64,000 bases of DNA, taken from NCBI GenBank assembly GCA_963457665.1, contig OY735237.1, forward strand, positions 1,402,001 through 1,466,000, read 5' to 3'. The notes under the pieces were generated by a model. The model was not told the origin of the DNA and did not search any database. It was given only the letters and a program-made list of their open reading frames with translations. The DNA comes from Thysanoteuthis rhombus (taxonomy: Eukaryota; Mollusca; Cephalopoda; Oegopsida; Thysanoteuthidae). This document shows, piece by piece, positions 32,396-47,589 of the stretch (its first letter is position 1; each line of letters starts with the position of its first letter). The position numbers and the translations under genes were made by a program.

Positions 32396-32869
32396 TATGG
32401 ATATTAGCGTAAAACCTTTATACCAATGGATAATTGCAATCAATAATAAAAGCGTTGTTGACAGAATAGTCAAAACTGAGAGGATAGCCAATGGTATTGT
32501 TTTGGTCTCCTTGGCCGAACAGTATAAAGTGCTGTTTTCGTGAAATAAGAATTTTGAGTTCAGATCTCACTAAGACATAAACTATTAAAAGTGTTATGCT
32601 TATTCGAAATATGACATAAAATTCAAAGACAATCCACCCTTTAGCATCTCGTGTTGGCAAGTATGTTTAGCTACTTACAGTTAATAATGGCCAGAAGCCG
32701 CCATATTCTTTGAATTCCAGCTAACTTATCAGAAGAAAAAATATTATTGTTATTATTAGACATCAGACTTAATCGGCTGATTCGACAACTCTGTTTACTC
32801 CCTTTGGTCTTTTCAAACTGCAGGCACCCATTTCCTTTGCCCCTCTCTTATCAAAGGTCTTATGGTTTT

Positions 32870-34262
32870 CATCATCAACATCATCAATCTTCTATTGTTC
32901 GTCGTTGGACATAGACCTTCCCACAATTCTCTATCATGGGCGTCGTGGAAGCAGTATTTTCTGAATTTCTCAAGTTCATCTCTCAATCTTCTATTCTATC
33001 GGCCATGGTTTCGCATATGATCTCGGGAGATCTATGTTGTGAGTCGTGGTGTCCATTGGTTGTTTGCCATTGTTGCATTATGGCCAGCTCATTGCCATTT
33101 AAGTTTTTTGATAGATTCTATGATGTCTCAGCCTCCCATTTCCTCCCTGATATACTGTGCTGTTTTGTGATCTCTCGGTGTAAAGTTGAACATGATTCTC
33201 CCATGCATGTGTTGTATGCTCCTCAGATTGTGGGTCTGTCTCTGGGTTAGGTTCCATGTTTCAGCTCCATAAGTGACTATCGGGGGAATGCATTGGTTTT
33301 ATACTCAATTTTTTAGGATTTTTGGGATCTTCTTGTTTTTGAAAGTTGAGCTTGCTCTCCCAAAGGCTTGCCATCCTAGGGTGATTCTTTGCTTGATTTC
33401 CCCTTGTTTTGAGGGTTTCATTGAGATTCATTGTCCTCGGTAGATGTAGTGGTCTATTTTCTCCAGTTTTGCATATTTGATTTTGACTGTTATGTTCTTA
33501 TTGTCGATATGATTGTTACATATGACTTTTGTTTTACTGAAATTCATGTGTAGGCCGACTTTTTTGCTTTCTTCGTTTAATTCATCGAGTTGGAGGTCGT
33601 GTAGGTTCTCTGCAAGAAGAACGATGTCGTCTGCAAATCTTGGGTTGCTTAGATACTTGCCATCTATTTTGATTCTGTTATTATCCCCGTCTAGTCTTCT
33701 GAAGATCATCTTGAGGCAGGCTGTGAAGAGTTTAGGTGAGCTGGTATAACCTTGTCTTACCCCTTTTTGGAGCTGAAAGGGTTCCGAGTCTTATATAGCC
33801 TGATAAAGGAGTTGCTCTGATTCTATATATGTTGCAGCACTTTGATCTATACGGGGTCTATACCTTGAAGAGTGATGGCCTTCATAACCATGGGAATTTC
33901 TACAGAGTCAAATGCCTCCTTGAAGTCTGTAAATGCTACAGTGAGTGGCAGTTTGTATTATGCTGCTTTCTTTTTCAGCTATTTTATTGAATGCAGGCTG
34001 TCCATGGCCGAGTTGCTTCTTCTAAAGCCAGTTTGCTCTCGTTGTTGCTTTTCATCTAGTGTTTTCGTGATCTGGTTGGTGATGATTTTTGATGAGAAGT
34101 TTGTTCATGCAGTTGAGTAGGCTTATTGGCCTTTAGTTGTTGATGTCTTTGAGGTTTCCTTTTTAATGCAGAAGCATTACGATTGCTGTGTTCCAGTTTT
34201 TCGGGACTTTACTGTATTTTAGATACAAGTGAAATAGAATAGCTAGCCTTTTGTTGACTATC
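32870..34262 (-). mobile_element. RTE-type LINE fragment, unit 3
   Basis: Same insertion and content as 12088-13480: ATC-rich tail at the left, FADDIVLLAENLHDLQ and NEESKKVGLHMNFSKTK in the middle, degraded motif A (TDFKEAFDSV) and RPISLLNCM at the right. Plus-strand frames across it are antisense shadows. Confidence 0.93.
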
Positions 34263-35003
34263 TGATATCATATCCAATAATCGAAGTGCGTAACTGCAAT
34301 ACTCTAATAAAATCATGTCACGGTGGTTAAGTACTTTAATAAGAGGGGTACCAAAAAAAGGAGTGTCCGTAGTTTCCGAAGACGAAGTGAGAGTCGAATT
34401 GTTGTGTGGGAACAGAATTTTTGAATTAGTTTCTTTCTGGGTAGAACTGGCTGTCCCTCCTCAAGTGAGCTAATAAATATCTACTCTAGCTGATTAAATC
34501 AGATAAGTGTAATAAAAGCGATTGTAAACTTCTTGTGATTAATTTATTCTTGGTCTTCGTACAAAGTTATTTCCTTCGATAGATTAGCTGGAAACCGAAA
34601 AATATTGTGGAGTTTGGCCATTTTCAACAAAAACGAAATATATCTGGCAACACTCGATGGTAAATAATGGATTTTCAAAATTTTGAGAAACATATTTTAA
34701 ATGTTGAATGAACGTTTTATAAACCAAGTTACAGCGAGTATTTTCATTAAATTCAGGAGCAACTGAATACCACTGATTAAGATTCGAACTCACTGTCTCT
34801 TGTTTCATCAGATCAGTGTTCAATTCCCTTGAACTCTAAGTATAAAGTAATTTTAGCTTGTTAAGTGGGCACAAAATAGAAAAATATAGCAGATTTTTTT
34901 TGTGTTACATTTTGACAACGATAACATTAATGTTCATGATCTGATAAAATTCAGACACAAGATATAATGGTTGAAACAAATGGTCGAAAGTTTGATTTAT
35001 CCC

Positions 35004-36446
35004 ACAGTCAAAATGGCCGAGTAATTGGGGTGTTGTATTTAAATTCTGATGGACAATTGTCCCCATGGGTTCAAAACCCGCTCATGCTACGCATGCCAGT
35101 TCAATTTTGAGTGTATATTGATAAAAACATTTGAACATGGAGGTGTCAGGCCAAGTTGTTGGGCTAAAGTTCGAATGGACAATTGTCAACGTGGGATCGA
35201 ACCCCACTCGTGTTGTCCTCCCATATAATTTTGTATGTACATTGATTAGAATCGTTGAAATAAGAATTGTCACGAATGACAAACAGCTCAATGACCGAGT
35301 GTTTGAGGCGTTGGACTCAATTTCCGATGGAAAAATGTCTGCATGGGTTCGAACCCCACTCATCCTATCGTCCTATGTAGTTTTGTATGCACATTGATGA
35401 GAATCGTTGGAATAAGAATTGTCTTGGATGCCAAAGACTAAGAAGGCCGAGTGGTTAGGGCGTTGGACTTAAGTTCCAATGGACAAATGGCTGCATATGT
35501 TCGTACCCCACCCCTGCCATCCTTTATGTAATTTTCTATCTACATTGATTAGAATCGTTGTAATAAGAATGGTCAAGAATGGCCAACAGCTCCATGGCCG
35601 AGTGGTTAAAGCGTTGGACTTATGTTCCAATGGACAAATGTCTGCATGCGCTCGAACTGCATTTGTGCTATCCTCCAATGTAGTTTTGTATTTATATTGA
35701 TGAGAAATCGTTGGAATAAGAATGGTCGAGAGCGACAAACAGCTACGTGGCTGAGTGGTTAGGGCGTTGGACAAAAGTTCCAGTGGACAAATGTCGGTGT
35801 GGGTTCGAACCGAATCCGTGCTATCCTCCCATGTAGTTTTGTATGTACATTGATGCAAATCGGGGAAAAAAGAATTGTCAAGAATGACTATGATTACGAT
35901 GGCAAAGTGGTTAGGGCGTTGGAATTAAGTTCCAATGGGCAAATGTCTGCATGTGTTAGAACCCCACTCGTACTATCCTCCCATGTATTTTTGTAAGTAC
36001 ATTGATGAGAATTGTTGAAATGAGAATTGTTGAAATGAGAATTGGCTATAATGACAAACAGCACCAAGGCCGAGGGGTTAAGGCGTTGGGCTCAAGTTCC
36101 GATGGACAAATGTCTGCATGGGTTCGAACCCCACTCATGCTATCATCCCATGTAGTTTTGGATATACATTGATGAGAATTTATGAAATAGAATTTGTCAA
36201 GAATGCCATAAAGCACCATGCCCGAGTGTTTGAGGCATTGGACTTAATTTCCAATGGACAAATTCCCTGCCCGTGTTCGAACCCAACTCTTTCTATCCTC
36301 CCATGTATTTTTGTACGTAGATTGATGAGAATCGTTGAAATAAGAATTGTCTAGAATGACAAACAGCACGGTGGCCGAGTTGTTAGGGCGTTGGACTCAA
36401 GTTCCAATGTACAAACTTCTGTGTGGTTTTTAATCCTATTCATGCT
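35004..36446 (+). pseudogene. array of ten tRNA-Leu-like sequences, unit 3
   Basis: Ten Leu-like sequences at 35004-35088, 35141-35214, 35285-35366, 35435-35518, 35588-35669, 35741-35822, 35893-35974, 36060-36141, 36212-36294 and 36365-36446. From the third on they start every 150-153 bp, except one 167-bp step caused by a 15-bp duplication near 36014-36044. Most are exactly 82 nt. Anticodon loops read, in order, UAA, AAA, CAA, UAA, UAU, AAA, UAA, CAA, UAA, CAA. Acceptor arms pair imperfectly in each. Spacers share CTCCCATGTAGTTTTGTATG, CATTGATGAGAATCGTTG and AATGACAAACAGC. Confidence 0.87.
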
Positions 36447-36468
36447 TTTCTAAATACCATTTAATAAT

Positions 36469-36492
36469 TGGTTGGGTGGATCTACACCCAAC
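36469..36492. other. 9-bp hairpin after the Leu-like array, unit 3
   Basis: Stem GGTTGGGTG with CACCCAACC around loop GATCTA, as in unit 2. Confidence 0.8.
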
Positions 36493-36499
36493 CTTTGAT

Positions 36500-38865
36500 A
36501 TAGAATTTTTGTGTTTTATTAGTAAATCAATTTCATTAGTATTTGTCAAACTTAATGAAACTTTGTGATTGGAAGGTATTTCATTAAATTCATTTTTTCT
36601 TCAAAAAGGAGACAAATTTAAGTTCAAGAATTCCAACTTCTTTATAACTTAGCTGCAATAGTATTTATCTATTTCAAAGATAGATCTAGCTCTTTTCAGT
36701 GATATTTCATAATCCTCATATCATATTAAAATGATTTAAGTGATCCACAGTTTTCTTTAATGACTGCAATTTCACAATTTTTATCGATAATTTGTTCAAG
36801 GATGTTTTTTCTATGAAGTGTTTCAGATAAATTAGCTTTTTATTTAGAAATTTACTTTTATTTTAAACTATAAACCACAAGAAATAATTGGACACACCAG
36901 AAGATAAAAGAAAGATTTTTTAAGATTCTGTCACTTATTGAATACAATATAGTGTAAATATCGAGTTACTTTCTTTTGGAAAATTCATTTTAGAATCAGG
37001 GATACTATATTTCTCTCATTAGAATTGAGTTAGAATAACCCTCGTGATATTCAAACTCATGACCCCCCGGTCTACGAGACAAGCGTTCTGGACCACAGAG
37101 CTATGGTTCCCGGCTCTTTTTCGGCTTAGTTTTGACGGGTGTTCATTGTTTTGATAATGGTTTCGTGACAAGAATTATTTGCACACCAGGCTGAGTGGTC
37201 AAGATGTTGGACTAACGTTTCATTTGATGATTGTTAACGTGGGATCGAAATTCATTTTTGAGCCTCAATTTACTGAATTCATGTTAATCTCACATCCATG
37301 TTTTATTGTTGGGGGCTTGGAATACTCATATGTAAGAATGGCAGTTATCTCGAATGATTTTGTCTCTGATTGAAATTGACTTTTTTTGATTTGCATGAAT
37401 TTACTAAATTTAGGCTCAAATTCACCAGGTTGACGAAATCCTTAAGAAAACAGAAAAAAAATGTTTGATGACATTGAAGAGGTTCGAACTTACTTAGGTC
37501 ATTGTCCATTGTGACTCATGACCAACACCTCAAAAGCTTTGTCATCGTGCTTAGCGGTTGTTTTAGACTGTTATACTCACGAATAATACCTGTTAATAAA
37601 CGTAGCATTACTGACCGAGAGATCAAAACTTGGATGAAAACCTTTGGTTTCGTGTTTGTTTCCAAAGCTCAAATGTTTAAAGCACTGATCTCATAAGTCA
37701 AGCAATGCTGAGTTCGAACATTACAACGACATAAACCTGTTCGTTATGATTGACAAAATTAAAAAAACAATGTCCTGCGTTTATTTTCTACTGTTGGCAA
37801 TTATGTTATTAATGGCTAAAATCTGCTATGTACTTCGATTTTCCAAAAAACAGAAAATTACTTTATGCTAAGACCAAAGAAGAAATTATTCATTGCAAAC
37901 CATTATATATATATATGAATTTTCATCATAGCTCAGAGTTTTAAAGCACTGTTCTCATTAACCAGGAATTGTGACTTCGAACCTTATGACAGTGTAGCCC
38001 TGCATGTCATGGTTCACAAAATTTTCAAGAAGTCCTTCGTTTACTTTTTAGTGGTAATAATAAATCTGTTATATTTTTTGATTTCTCGTTAACAGAATAT
38101 TACTTTATACTTTAATATTTTGGTCTTCAAGACCAAAGAAAAATTATTAGTAAAAATCGTACATTTGCTTTTATTACACTTATCTGATTAAATCTGTTCT
38201 TGTAAATTTTTATTGGCTAAATTGGAGGTGGTAGACCAGATCTACCTAGATTACAACTAATTCAAAATCTTCATTTCCCACACTCTCACTTCTCCTTAAC
38301 TTCACCTTCACTTTGCTGCAGGCACTCCTTTCTTTTGTCCCCCTCTCTTATTAAAGGACATTATAAACGTGAAATTATCCTATAAAAGTCATGCACTTTA
38401 ATTATCGTGATATATGAAGACAATGTATTTTCACTCAGCTTCGTTATTGATTTGAATCGTTTGGATTTTATCATAACAATCATTGCTTTCTAGAAATTAA
38501 TGGTTTAAATCCATTAGACAGTCAAAGTATGCAGAATGATAGTAACTTGGTCTGTCTGGACACTGATATAATCGTCTATTTCTTCACTGGTACCACAGGT
38601 CAGTGTTCAAGTTCAAGTAAAAACAATATTTTCTTTTTACTGATTTCAATGCTAGAAAGATCCATCCCACTTGGAAGATTAGGTCTACACAATCTTCCCG
38701 ATTCAAGTTATACTGTACAATGTGATAATCATCTACAACAATGATGGATACTTCGATAGAAATAAGGTTTTGTTGAATAGCTTGAATTGAGTAAATTTAG
38801 ACTCAATAAAGTTTTACTAGGTTCGATGAACAGTAAAGAAAATTAATTCTATGGGATAAGGTCTT
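36500..38865. other. spacer with decayed tRNA pairs, unit 3
   Basis: Thr-like minus at 37037-37110, Leu-like plus at 37185-37257, Leu-like minus at 37468-37551, Thr-like plus near 37668-37732 and 37935-38000, then the spacer block at 38290-38700. No gene is supported. Confidence 0.6.
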
Positions 38866-38947
38866 TGCACGAGTGGGGTTCGAACCCACGCGGACAATCG
38901 TCCATTGGAACTTAAGTCCAACGCCTTAACCACTCGGCCATCGTGCT
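38866..38947 (-). tRNA. tRNA-Leu(UAA), type II, unit 3, weakened copy
   Basis: 82 nt with anticodon UAA and intact internal arms, but the last acceptor pair is lost (A1 opposite A72) and the T-run that follows type II copies in units 1 and 2 is broken (CCTTATCCC). The next TTTT lies a further fifteen to twenty bases on. It may be losing function. Confidence 0.8.
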
Positions 38948-40389
<1,442 letters not shown>

Positions 40390-40633
40390 AATCCTTCAGA
40401 ATGATCACAAATTGTATTATATTATGTAGAAACTACTTTTCCGTATTTTTATTTATTCATTTACGCATTTATTTGTTCGTCATGTACTTCAATGCAATAT
40501 TCATTCATCCAGATCTGTATCGCTTAATTGTAATTTCCCCTGCCTCAAAATTTCAGTCAAAAATATGAACTAAAATAGCTTCAAAATCTCTGAATTTCAA
40601 CCAATTTCGTATAAAATATTCCAATTAACCCCC

Positions 40634-41684
40634 AAAACAAGCCATGAAACGGAGGAGAAAAGGAGCAGCCCCTGGACAAGACAACATTACCATCAATCTA
40701 CTCCGAAAAGCAGGTAAAATCATCACTAAGTAACTGGCTGTCCTTTTCAACTTATGTCTAAAACACAGCAAAGTCCCACATGCCTGGCACACTGCTATCA
40801 TAATGCTCTTATACAAAAAAAAAAACCTGAAAGACCTCAAGAACTACAGGCCTATAAGCCTACTCAACCGCATGAACAAACTTATCACCAAAAATCATTA
40901 CCAACCAGATCAGAAAAACACGAGATGAAAAACAACGACGAGAGAAAACTGGCTTTAGAAGAAGCTACTTAGCCATGGACAGCCTGCATTTGATAAATCA
41001 GCAGAAAGAAAAAGCAACAGAATACAAGCTGCCACTCACTGTAGCATTTATCGACTTCAAAAAGGCTTTCCACTCGGTGGAAATCCCTATGGTCATGAAG
41101 GGCATCACTCTTCAAGGTGTAGACCACGTGTACGTTAGAGTGCTGCAACATATATACAATCACAGTAGCTCCTTCATCGGGCTATATAAAGACTCAGACC
41201 CCTTTCAGCTCCAGAAAGGAGTAAGAAAAAATGATACCAACTCACCCAAACTCTTCACAGCCTGCCTTTAGATGATCTTCTGAAGACTAGACAGGGAGGG
41301 TAAAGATGGCGAGTATCCGAACAATCTCAGATTTGCAGACGACATCGTCCTTTTTGCAGAGAACCTACACGACTTTCAACAAATGATAGATGAACTATAT
41401 GAAGAGAGCAATGAAGTCGGCCTACACATGAACTTCAGCTAGACGAGGATCATGTTTAACAATCACATCGGAAATAAAAACACTAAGATCAAAATCGAGG
41501 ACACAGAACTGGAGAAAGTAGATCACTACATCTACCTAGGAAAACAAATCTCCATGAATCCCTCAAAAGAAGAGATCAATGGCAAGCCTTTGGCAGAAGA
41601 AGCTCAACCTTCAAAAATAAGAAGATCCCATTAATCTTAAAAAGGAGGGTGTATAACCAATGTACCTTCCAAATAGTCACTTAT
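40634..41684 (+). mobile_element. RTE-type LINE fragment at the unit 3/4 junction
   Basis: Same fragment and same joins as 28050-29100, with a few changes; for example the segment after FADDI reads VLF here and APF in unit 3. It shares the CL*MIF stop and the A-run frameshift. Confidence 0.93.
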
Positions 41685-42338
41685 AATCTCACATTTGAAC
41701 CACTGAGCGGTGGAAGTGAGAAAGATAAGCAGTAAGACTAGTTGCGTGAGTATCGAAAGGAAGAAGGAAGAAATAAAAAAAGAAAAGGGAAGAAGAAGAA
41801 AAAGGTGAGTTAATTCAGTAGAGGAGATATCAATAAAAGAAGGGACTTTTGCTTTTAAGTTAGGGGACCAATAGTTGGTTACCTGAAAAAGGTCAGAAGT
41901 GAATAGTTGGAAGTCTTCGGACGGTCTAGGGGCAACTGTTTCATGACTACTGGAAGTAGAAAGATTGATTGACCTGTCTGTGTCTATGTTCAATTTTGTT
42001 TTGTCTTCAAAAAAAGTCTAACAATATATTTTCAGTCTGGCGAAGGAAAAAGTTAAGATTTGATTTTGAATCCCAAGATGAGTTTTGTGTCTTTCTTTCC
42101 TTCCATTACAGCAGCTGCAGTGCATATGCATACATGGAAACTTATTAAGGTACATGATCGGCATACTCTCGCCATTATCCTTCTGTCATTGTTGTATATG
42201 ATTATCACAGGCGTCATACACAATAATACGCCTTAGAAAGATTTTTCAGGACTATAAATAACGAAAAATATCTTGCATCACTGAATAATAAAGTGTGAAA
42301 GTTTGAGAATAAAAAATTGAATCGTTATTAAATTTGAA
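41685..42338. repeat. CT-rich dispersed repeat and spacer, unit 4
   Basis: Near-copy of 29101-29754. The 118-codon minus-strand frame is present but not supported as a gene, for the same reason as in unit 3. Confidence 0.7.
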
Positions 42339-42785
42339 TAGCTCTTCCCTTCAACCTGTTGCTTCATTTTTTATCAAAATTTGCAATCAAACCTTAACCT
42401 TACGGTAACAATTACACTGGGTGAATCTTCCGTTCAACCTGTTGCATTTTTTCAATTAAAATTTGCAATAGGACCTTAACCCTACGGTAATGATTACACT
42501 ACGCAAATCTTCCCTTCAACACATTGTGTTTTTAAAAAAATCAAAACTTGTGATCACAACTTAACCCTACGGTAACAATTACCCTAGAGGAACTTCCCCT
42601 TCTACATGTAGCTTTTTTTTTCAATCAAAACTTGAAATTGGACCTTAACCCTACAGTAACAATTACACTGAGTGAATCTTCCCTTCAACCTGTTGCTTTT
42701 TTAAGATCAAAACTTGGAATCTGTCCTTTACCCTACAGTACCGATTACAATAGGGGCACCTTCTCTTTAACCTGTTGCCTAAAAA
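42339..42785 (+). repeat. 84-bp minisatellite, unit 4, five copies
   Basis: Near-copy of the unit 3 minisatellite. Confidence 0.92.
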
Positions 42786-44897
42786 AAAAATCGCAAACAG
42801 AAATAAAGAAAAAGAATCGAAATCACTTGTTTTAGCCTTGAGGAAATCAAGAACACATGCAAGAGCCTTAACCACTCAGCAACGATGACTTCACATTTTG
42901 TGTATTGAAGATTCCACACATTGAATCTCTTCATTCGTTACTGAGTTATATCGATGGGGTCTTTTAATAATGATCTAAATGAATTGAAGATATTTCAACT
43001 AATTTTGAAATAGACTTATTTTGATTAGTATGAATTATCTAAAATCAAACTGAAAATCACCAAATTCCACCAAGTCTGACAAACATTCAAGTACCTTACC
43101 AACGTGACATCATTTTATTTGAGAATAGCGGTTACGCACTTCGTTACTAATTTGAATTGTTTGAATTTCGTCATAACAATCACTGCTGTTTAGAAATTGA
43201 TTTTTTCAAATTTATTAAAGTGTCAAAGCATATAGAATGAAAGTAACTTGACCTATCTGGCAGCTGAGATTATAGTCTATACTGGGGCCACAGATCAGTG
43301 TCTGAGTCTAAGTGAAAAACATAGGGATTTCGAATGCTGATTTTCATGACAGTTCATCCCACTTTGAGGAGTCGATCAACCCAAGTCGGACAGATTTGTT
43401 GGACCCAAACACTAGCGTTATAACGTTGGGTGCTTGAAATTGACACATATAACAATGACAGATATTTCGACTAATTTTGTCTTCGATCAAAATGAAGTTT
43501 CTTTTTGATTAACATGGATTAAGTAAATTAAGGCTCAAAACTAAAATTCAATCCCAAGTGGACAATTATACAGTGAAACTTGAGTCCAAAGCTTTAATTA
43601 ATCGGCCATCGTTCTAATTATTCTTAGCGCAAAACTGTTATCTCAACAATGTGCAAACGCTAAGGTAACTTCTATAGCTCTGTAGTCCAGAGCACCGGTA
43701 TTATAAACAAAGTGTTCGTCAGTTCGAATCTAACTGAAGGTATTCTGGTTCAACACTTATTCTAATGGGGAAAGTACCTTATCTGGGTTATTAAAATAAA
43801 TTTAACTTTACGAAAAATATAAAAATAGTAACTGAATATTTGACAGAATTAAAAAAAATATCCTCCATATTCAATGTTGGGAATGTTTTAGCAAAAAACA
43901 TTTGGATATTTTTAGCTGAAATGGCCAGAATCGGCTAGATTTCCAATTCACATGCTAAAGAAAATGTCTATATACTATGACTCCAAATATGTGCAAGTTA
44001 CAATAAAAAAACCCAAACAAAACAAACAAACAAAAAATCAAGAGTTTTGGATGCTGATTTCCATGGTAGGGGGGTTAATTCAAATCTCACCGGAGACATT
44101 CTGATTCAGCACCAACCATTCTGAAGGAAAAAAAATATAGCTGTAACCCAGATTTCAAAACATTGAGGTCAATGAAAAAGATGTCAACCAAATCGTTCCA
44201 CTCTATTGTTCTCAAAATGTGGCAGAATGAAAAGAATTCTCCACATACCATCTAGAGTGTACTTCATTCCCTGGAGGTTAAAGTGTGTGGGTTCGATCCT
44301 CCTCGGTTCTTGCTCTTGATCTCCATTTTGACTGTTTAATCGTCGCCGTAGGGTTACTGCTCGATTGAGAGTTGGGGCAAAAAGCAACTGGTTGAAGGTA
44401 AAAACTATTCATAATTAAAATGTGTTATCCTCAAAATCTGATACTTCATTGAAAAAAATTCCTTCCTTCCACATCTGGTGTGGCTTAGAATTTCTGATTA
44501 TTTCTAGTTTAAGAAATAAAAAGACCAAACTCAACCATATTTTTCGATTAACCAGCTAAGTTATCCAGGGGGAAATAATAACACCAAGACCCCAGAAGAA
44601 ATTGTCAATGAAAGTTGTACAATTACTCTCATCACACTCACTAGGGAAAAACTGTGGTGTACTTAAATTATTTTGATATAAGGATAATGTATTTTCACTC
44701 AAAATAGCTATATCTAGCTTGACATTCTTTGGCAGCTCCGTTATAACGAGGTTGGCTCTCTTTGACCTAATTTTGTTTTTGCTCGGAATTGATTTGTTTA
44801 AATTAAATTGAATTAAGGCTCAAATCACAAAGTTTCACCAGGTTTAACTGAACAGTAAAGAAATCAATTTACTAATAAAACAGAAAAAAAGTCATGT
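42786..44897. other. tRNA-repeat spacer with Leu-like and Thr-like fossils, unit 4
   Basis: Spacer block at 43095-43390, Leu-like minus at about 43536-43615, Thr-like plus at 43667-43744, then spacer to the type I flank. No gene is supported. Confidence 0.6.
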
Positions 44898-44979
44898 AGC
44901 ACGAGTGGGGTTCGAACCCACGCGGACAATTGTCCATTGGAACTTAAGTCCAACGCCTTAACCACTCGGCCATCGTGCT
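44898..44979 (-). tRNA. tRNA-Leu(UAA), type I, unit 4
   Basis: Intact 82-nt gene with full acceptor pairing, UAA anticodon and a run of seven T after the 3' end. Same as the unit 3 type I copy. Confidence 0.95.
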
Positions 44980-45452
44980 TATGGATATTAGCGTAAAACC
45001 TTTATACCAATGGATAATTGCAATCAATAATAAAAGCGTTGTTGACAGAATAGTCAAAACTGAGAGGATAGCCAATGGTATTGTTTTGGTCTCCTTGGCC
45101 GAACAGTATAAAGTGCTGTTTTCGTGAAATAAGAATTTTGAGTTCAGATCTCACTAAGACATAAACTATTAAAAGTGTTATGCTTATTCGAAATATGACA
45201 TAAAATTCAAAGACAATCCACCCTTTAGCATCTCGTGTTGGCAAGTATGTTTAGCTACTTACAGTTAATAATGGCCAGAAGCCGCCATATTCTTTGAATT
45301 CCAGCTAACTTATCAGATGAAAAATACTATTGTTATTATAAGACATCAGACTTAATCGGCTGATTCGACAACTCTGTTTACTCCTTTTGGTCTTTTCAAA
45401 TTGCAGGCACCCATTTCCTTTGCCCCTCCCTTATCAAAAGACTTATGGTTTT

Positions 45453-46848
45453 CATCATCAACATCATCAATCTTCTATTGTTCGTCGTTGGACATAGACC
45501 TTCCCACAATTCTCTATCATGGGCGTCGTGGAAGCAGTATTTTCTGAATTTCTCAAGTTCATCTCTCAATCTTCTATTCTATCGGCCATGGTTTCGCATA
45601 TGATCTCGGGAGATCTATGTTGTGAGTCGTGGTGTCCATTGGTTGTTTGCCATTGTTGCATTATGGCCAGCTCATTGCCATTTAAGTTTTTTGATAGATT
45701 CTATGATGTCTCAGCCTCCCATTTCCTCCCTGATATACTGTGCTGTTTTGTGATCTCTCGGTGTAAAGTTGAACATGATTCTCCCATGCATGTGTTGTAT
45801 GCTCCTCAGATTGTGGGTCTGTCTCTGGGTTAGGTTCCATGTTTCAGCTCCATAAGTGACTATCGGGGGAATGCATTGGTTTTATACTCAATTTTTTAGG
45901 ATTTTTGGGATCTTCTTGTTTTTGAAAGTTGAGCTTGCTCTCCCAAAGGTTTGCCATCCTAGGGTGATTCTTTGCTTGATTTCCCCTTGTTTTGAGGGTT
46001 TCATTGAGATTCATTGTCCTCGGTAGATGTAGTGGTCTATTTTCTCCAGTTTTGCATATTTGATTTTGACTGTTATGTTCTTATTGTCGATATGATTGTT
46101 ACATATGACTTTTGTTTTACTGAAATTCATGTGTAGGCCGACTTTTTTGCTTTCTTCGTTTAATTCATCGAGTTGGAGGTCGTGTAGGTTCTCTGCAAGA
46201 AGAACGATGTCGTCTGCAAATCTTGGGTTGCTTAGATACTTGCCATCTATTTTGATTCTGTTATTATCCCCGTCTAGTCTTCTGAAGATCATCTTGAGGC
46301 AGGCTGTGAAGAGTTTAGGTGAGCTGGTATAACCTTGTCTTACCCCTTTTTGGAGCTGAAAGGGTTCCGAGTCTTATATAGCCTGATAAAGGAGTTGCTC
46401 TGATTCTATATATGTTGCAGCACTTTGATCTATACGGGGTCTATACCTTGAAGAGTGATGGCCTTCATAACCATGGGAATTTCTACAGAGTCAAATGCCT
46501 CCTTGAAGTCTGTAAATGCTACAGTGAGTGGCAGCTTGTATTATGCTGCTTTCTTTTTCAGCTATTTTATTGAATGCAGGCTGTCCATGGCCGAGTTGCT
46601 TCTTCTAAAGCCAGTTTGCTCTCGTTGTTGCTTTTCATCTAGTGTTTTCGTGATCTGGTTGGTGATGATTTTTGATGAGAAGTTTGTTCATGCAGTTGAG
46701 TAGGCTTATTGGCCTTTAGTTGTTGATGTCTTTGAGGTGGTTTCCTTTTTAATGCAGAAGCATTACGATTGCTGTGTTCCAGTTTTTCGGGACTTTACTG
46801 TATTTTAGATACAAGTGAAATAGAATAGCTAGCCTTTTGTTGACTATC
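45453..46848 (-). mobile_element. RTE-type LINE fragment, unit 4
   Basis: Near-copy of 32870-34262. A three-base GGT insertion near 46738 and a few substitutions distinguish it. It contains FADDIVLLAENLHDLQ and the carboxy-terminal tail and lacks the endonuclease. Confidence 0.93.
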
Positions 46849-47589
46849 TGATATCATATCCAATAATCGAAGTGCGTAACTGCAATACTCTAATAAAATC
46901 ATGTCACGGTGGTTAAGTACTTTAATAAGAGGGGTACCAAAAAAAGGAGTGTCCGTAGTTTCCGAAGACGAAGTGAGAGTCGAATTGTTGTGTGGGAACA
47001 GAATTTTTGAATTAGTTTCTTTCTGGGTAGAACTGGCTGTCCCTCCTCAAGTGAGCTAATAAATATCTACTCTAGCTGATTAAATCAGATAAGTGTAATA
47101 AAAGCGATTGTAAACTTCTTGTGATTAATTTATTCTTGGTCTTCGTACAAAGTTATTTCCTTCGATAGATTAGCTGGAAACCGAAAAATATTGTGGAGTT
47201 TGGCCATTTTCAACAAAAACGAAATATATCTGGCAACACTCGATGGTAAATAATGGATTTTCAAAATTTTGAGGAACATATTTTAAATGTTGAATGAACG
47301 TTTTATAAACCAAGTTACAGCGAGTATTTTCATTAAATTCAGGAGCAACTGAATACCACTGATTAAGATTCGAACTCACTGACTCTTGTTTCATCAGATC
47401 AGTGTTCAATTCCCTTCAACTCTAAGTATAAAGTAATTTTTGCTTGTTAAGTGGGCACAAAATAGAAAAATATAGCAGATTTTTTTTGTGTTACATTTTG
47501 ACAACGATAACATTAATGTTCATGATCTGATAAAATTCAGACACAAGATATAATGGTTGAAACAAATGGTCGAAAGTTTGATTTATCCC

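Noticed and set aside
35004-36446. CRISPR-like array
   Set aside because: Regular spacing of about 152 bp suggested it at first, but each repeat is a tRNA-Leu-like sequence and the intervening sequences are also similar to each other. The context is eukaryotic.
35004-36446. tRNA-derived SINE family
   Set aside because: The Leu-like bodies are complete to the acceptor end, are in tandem with shared spacers on both sides, and lack a SINE body, a 3' tail and target duplications. Tandem duplication explains them better.
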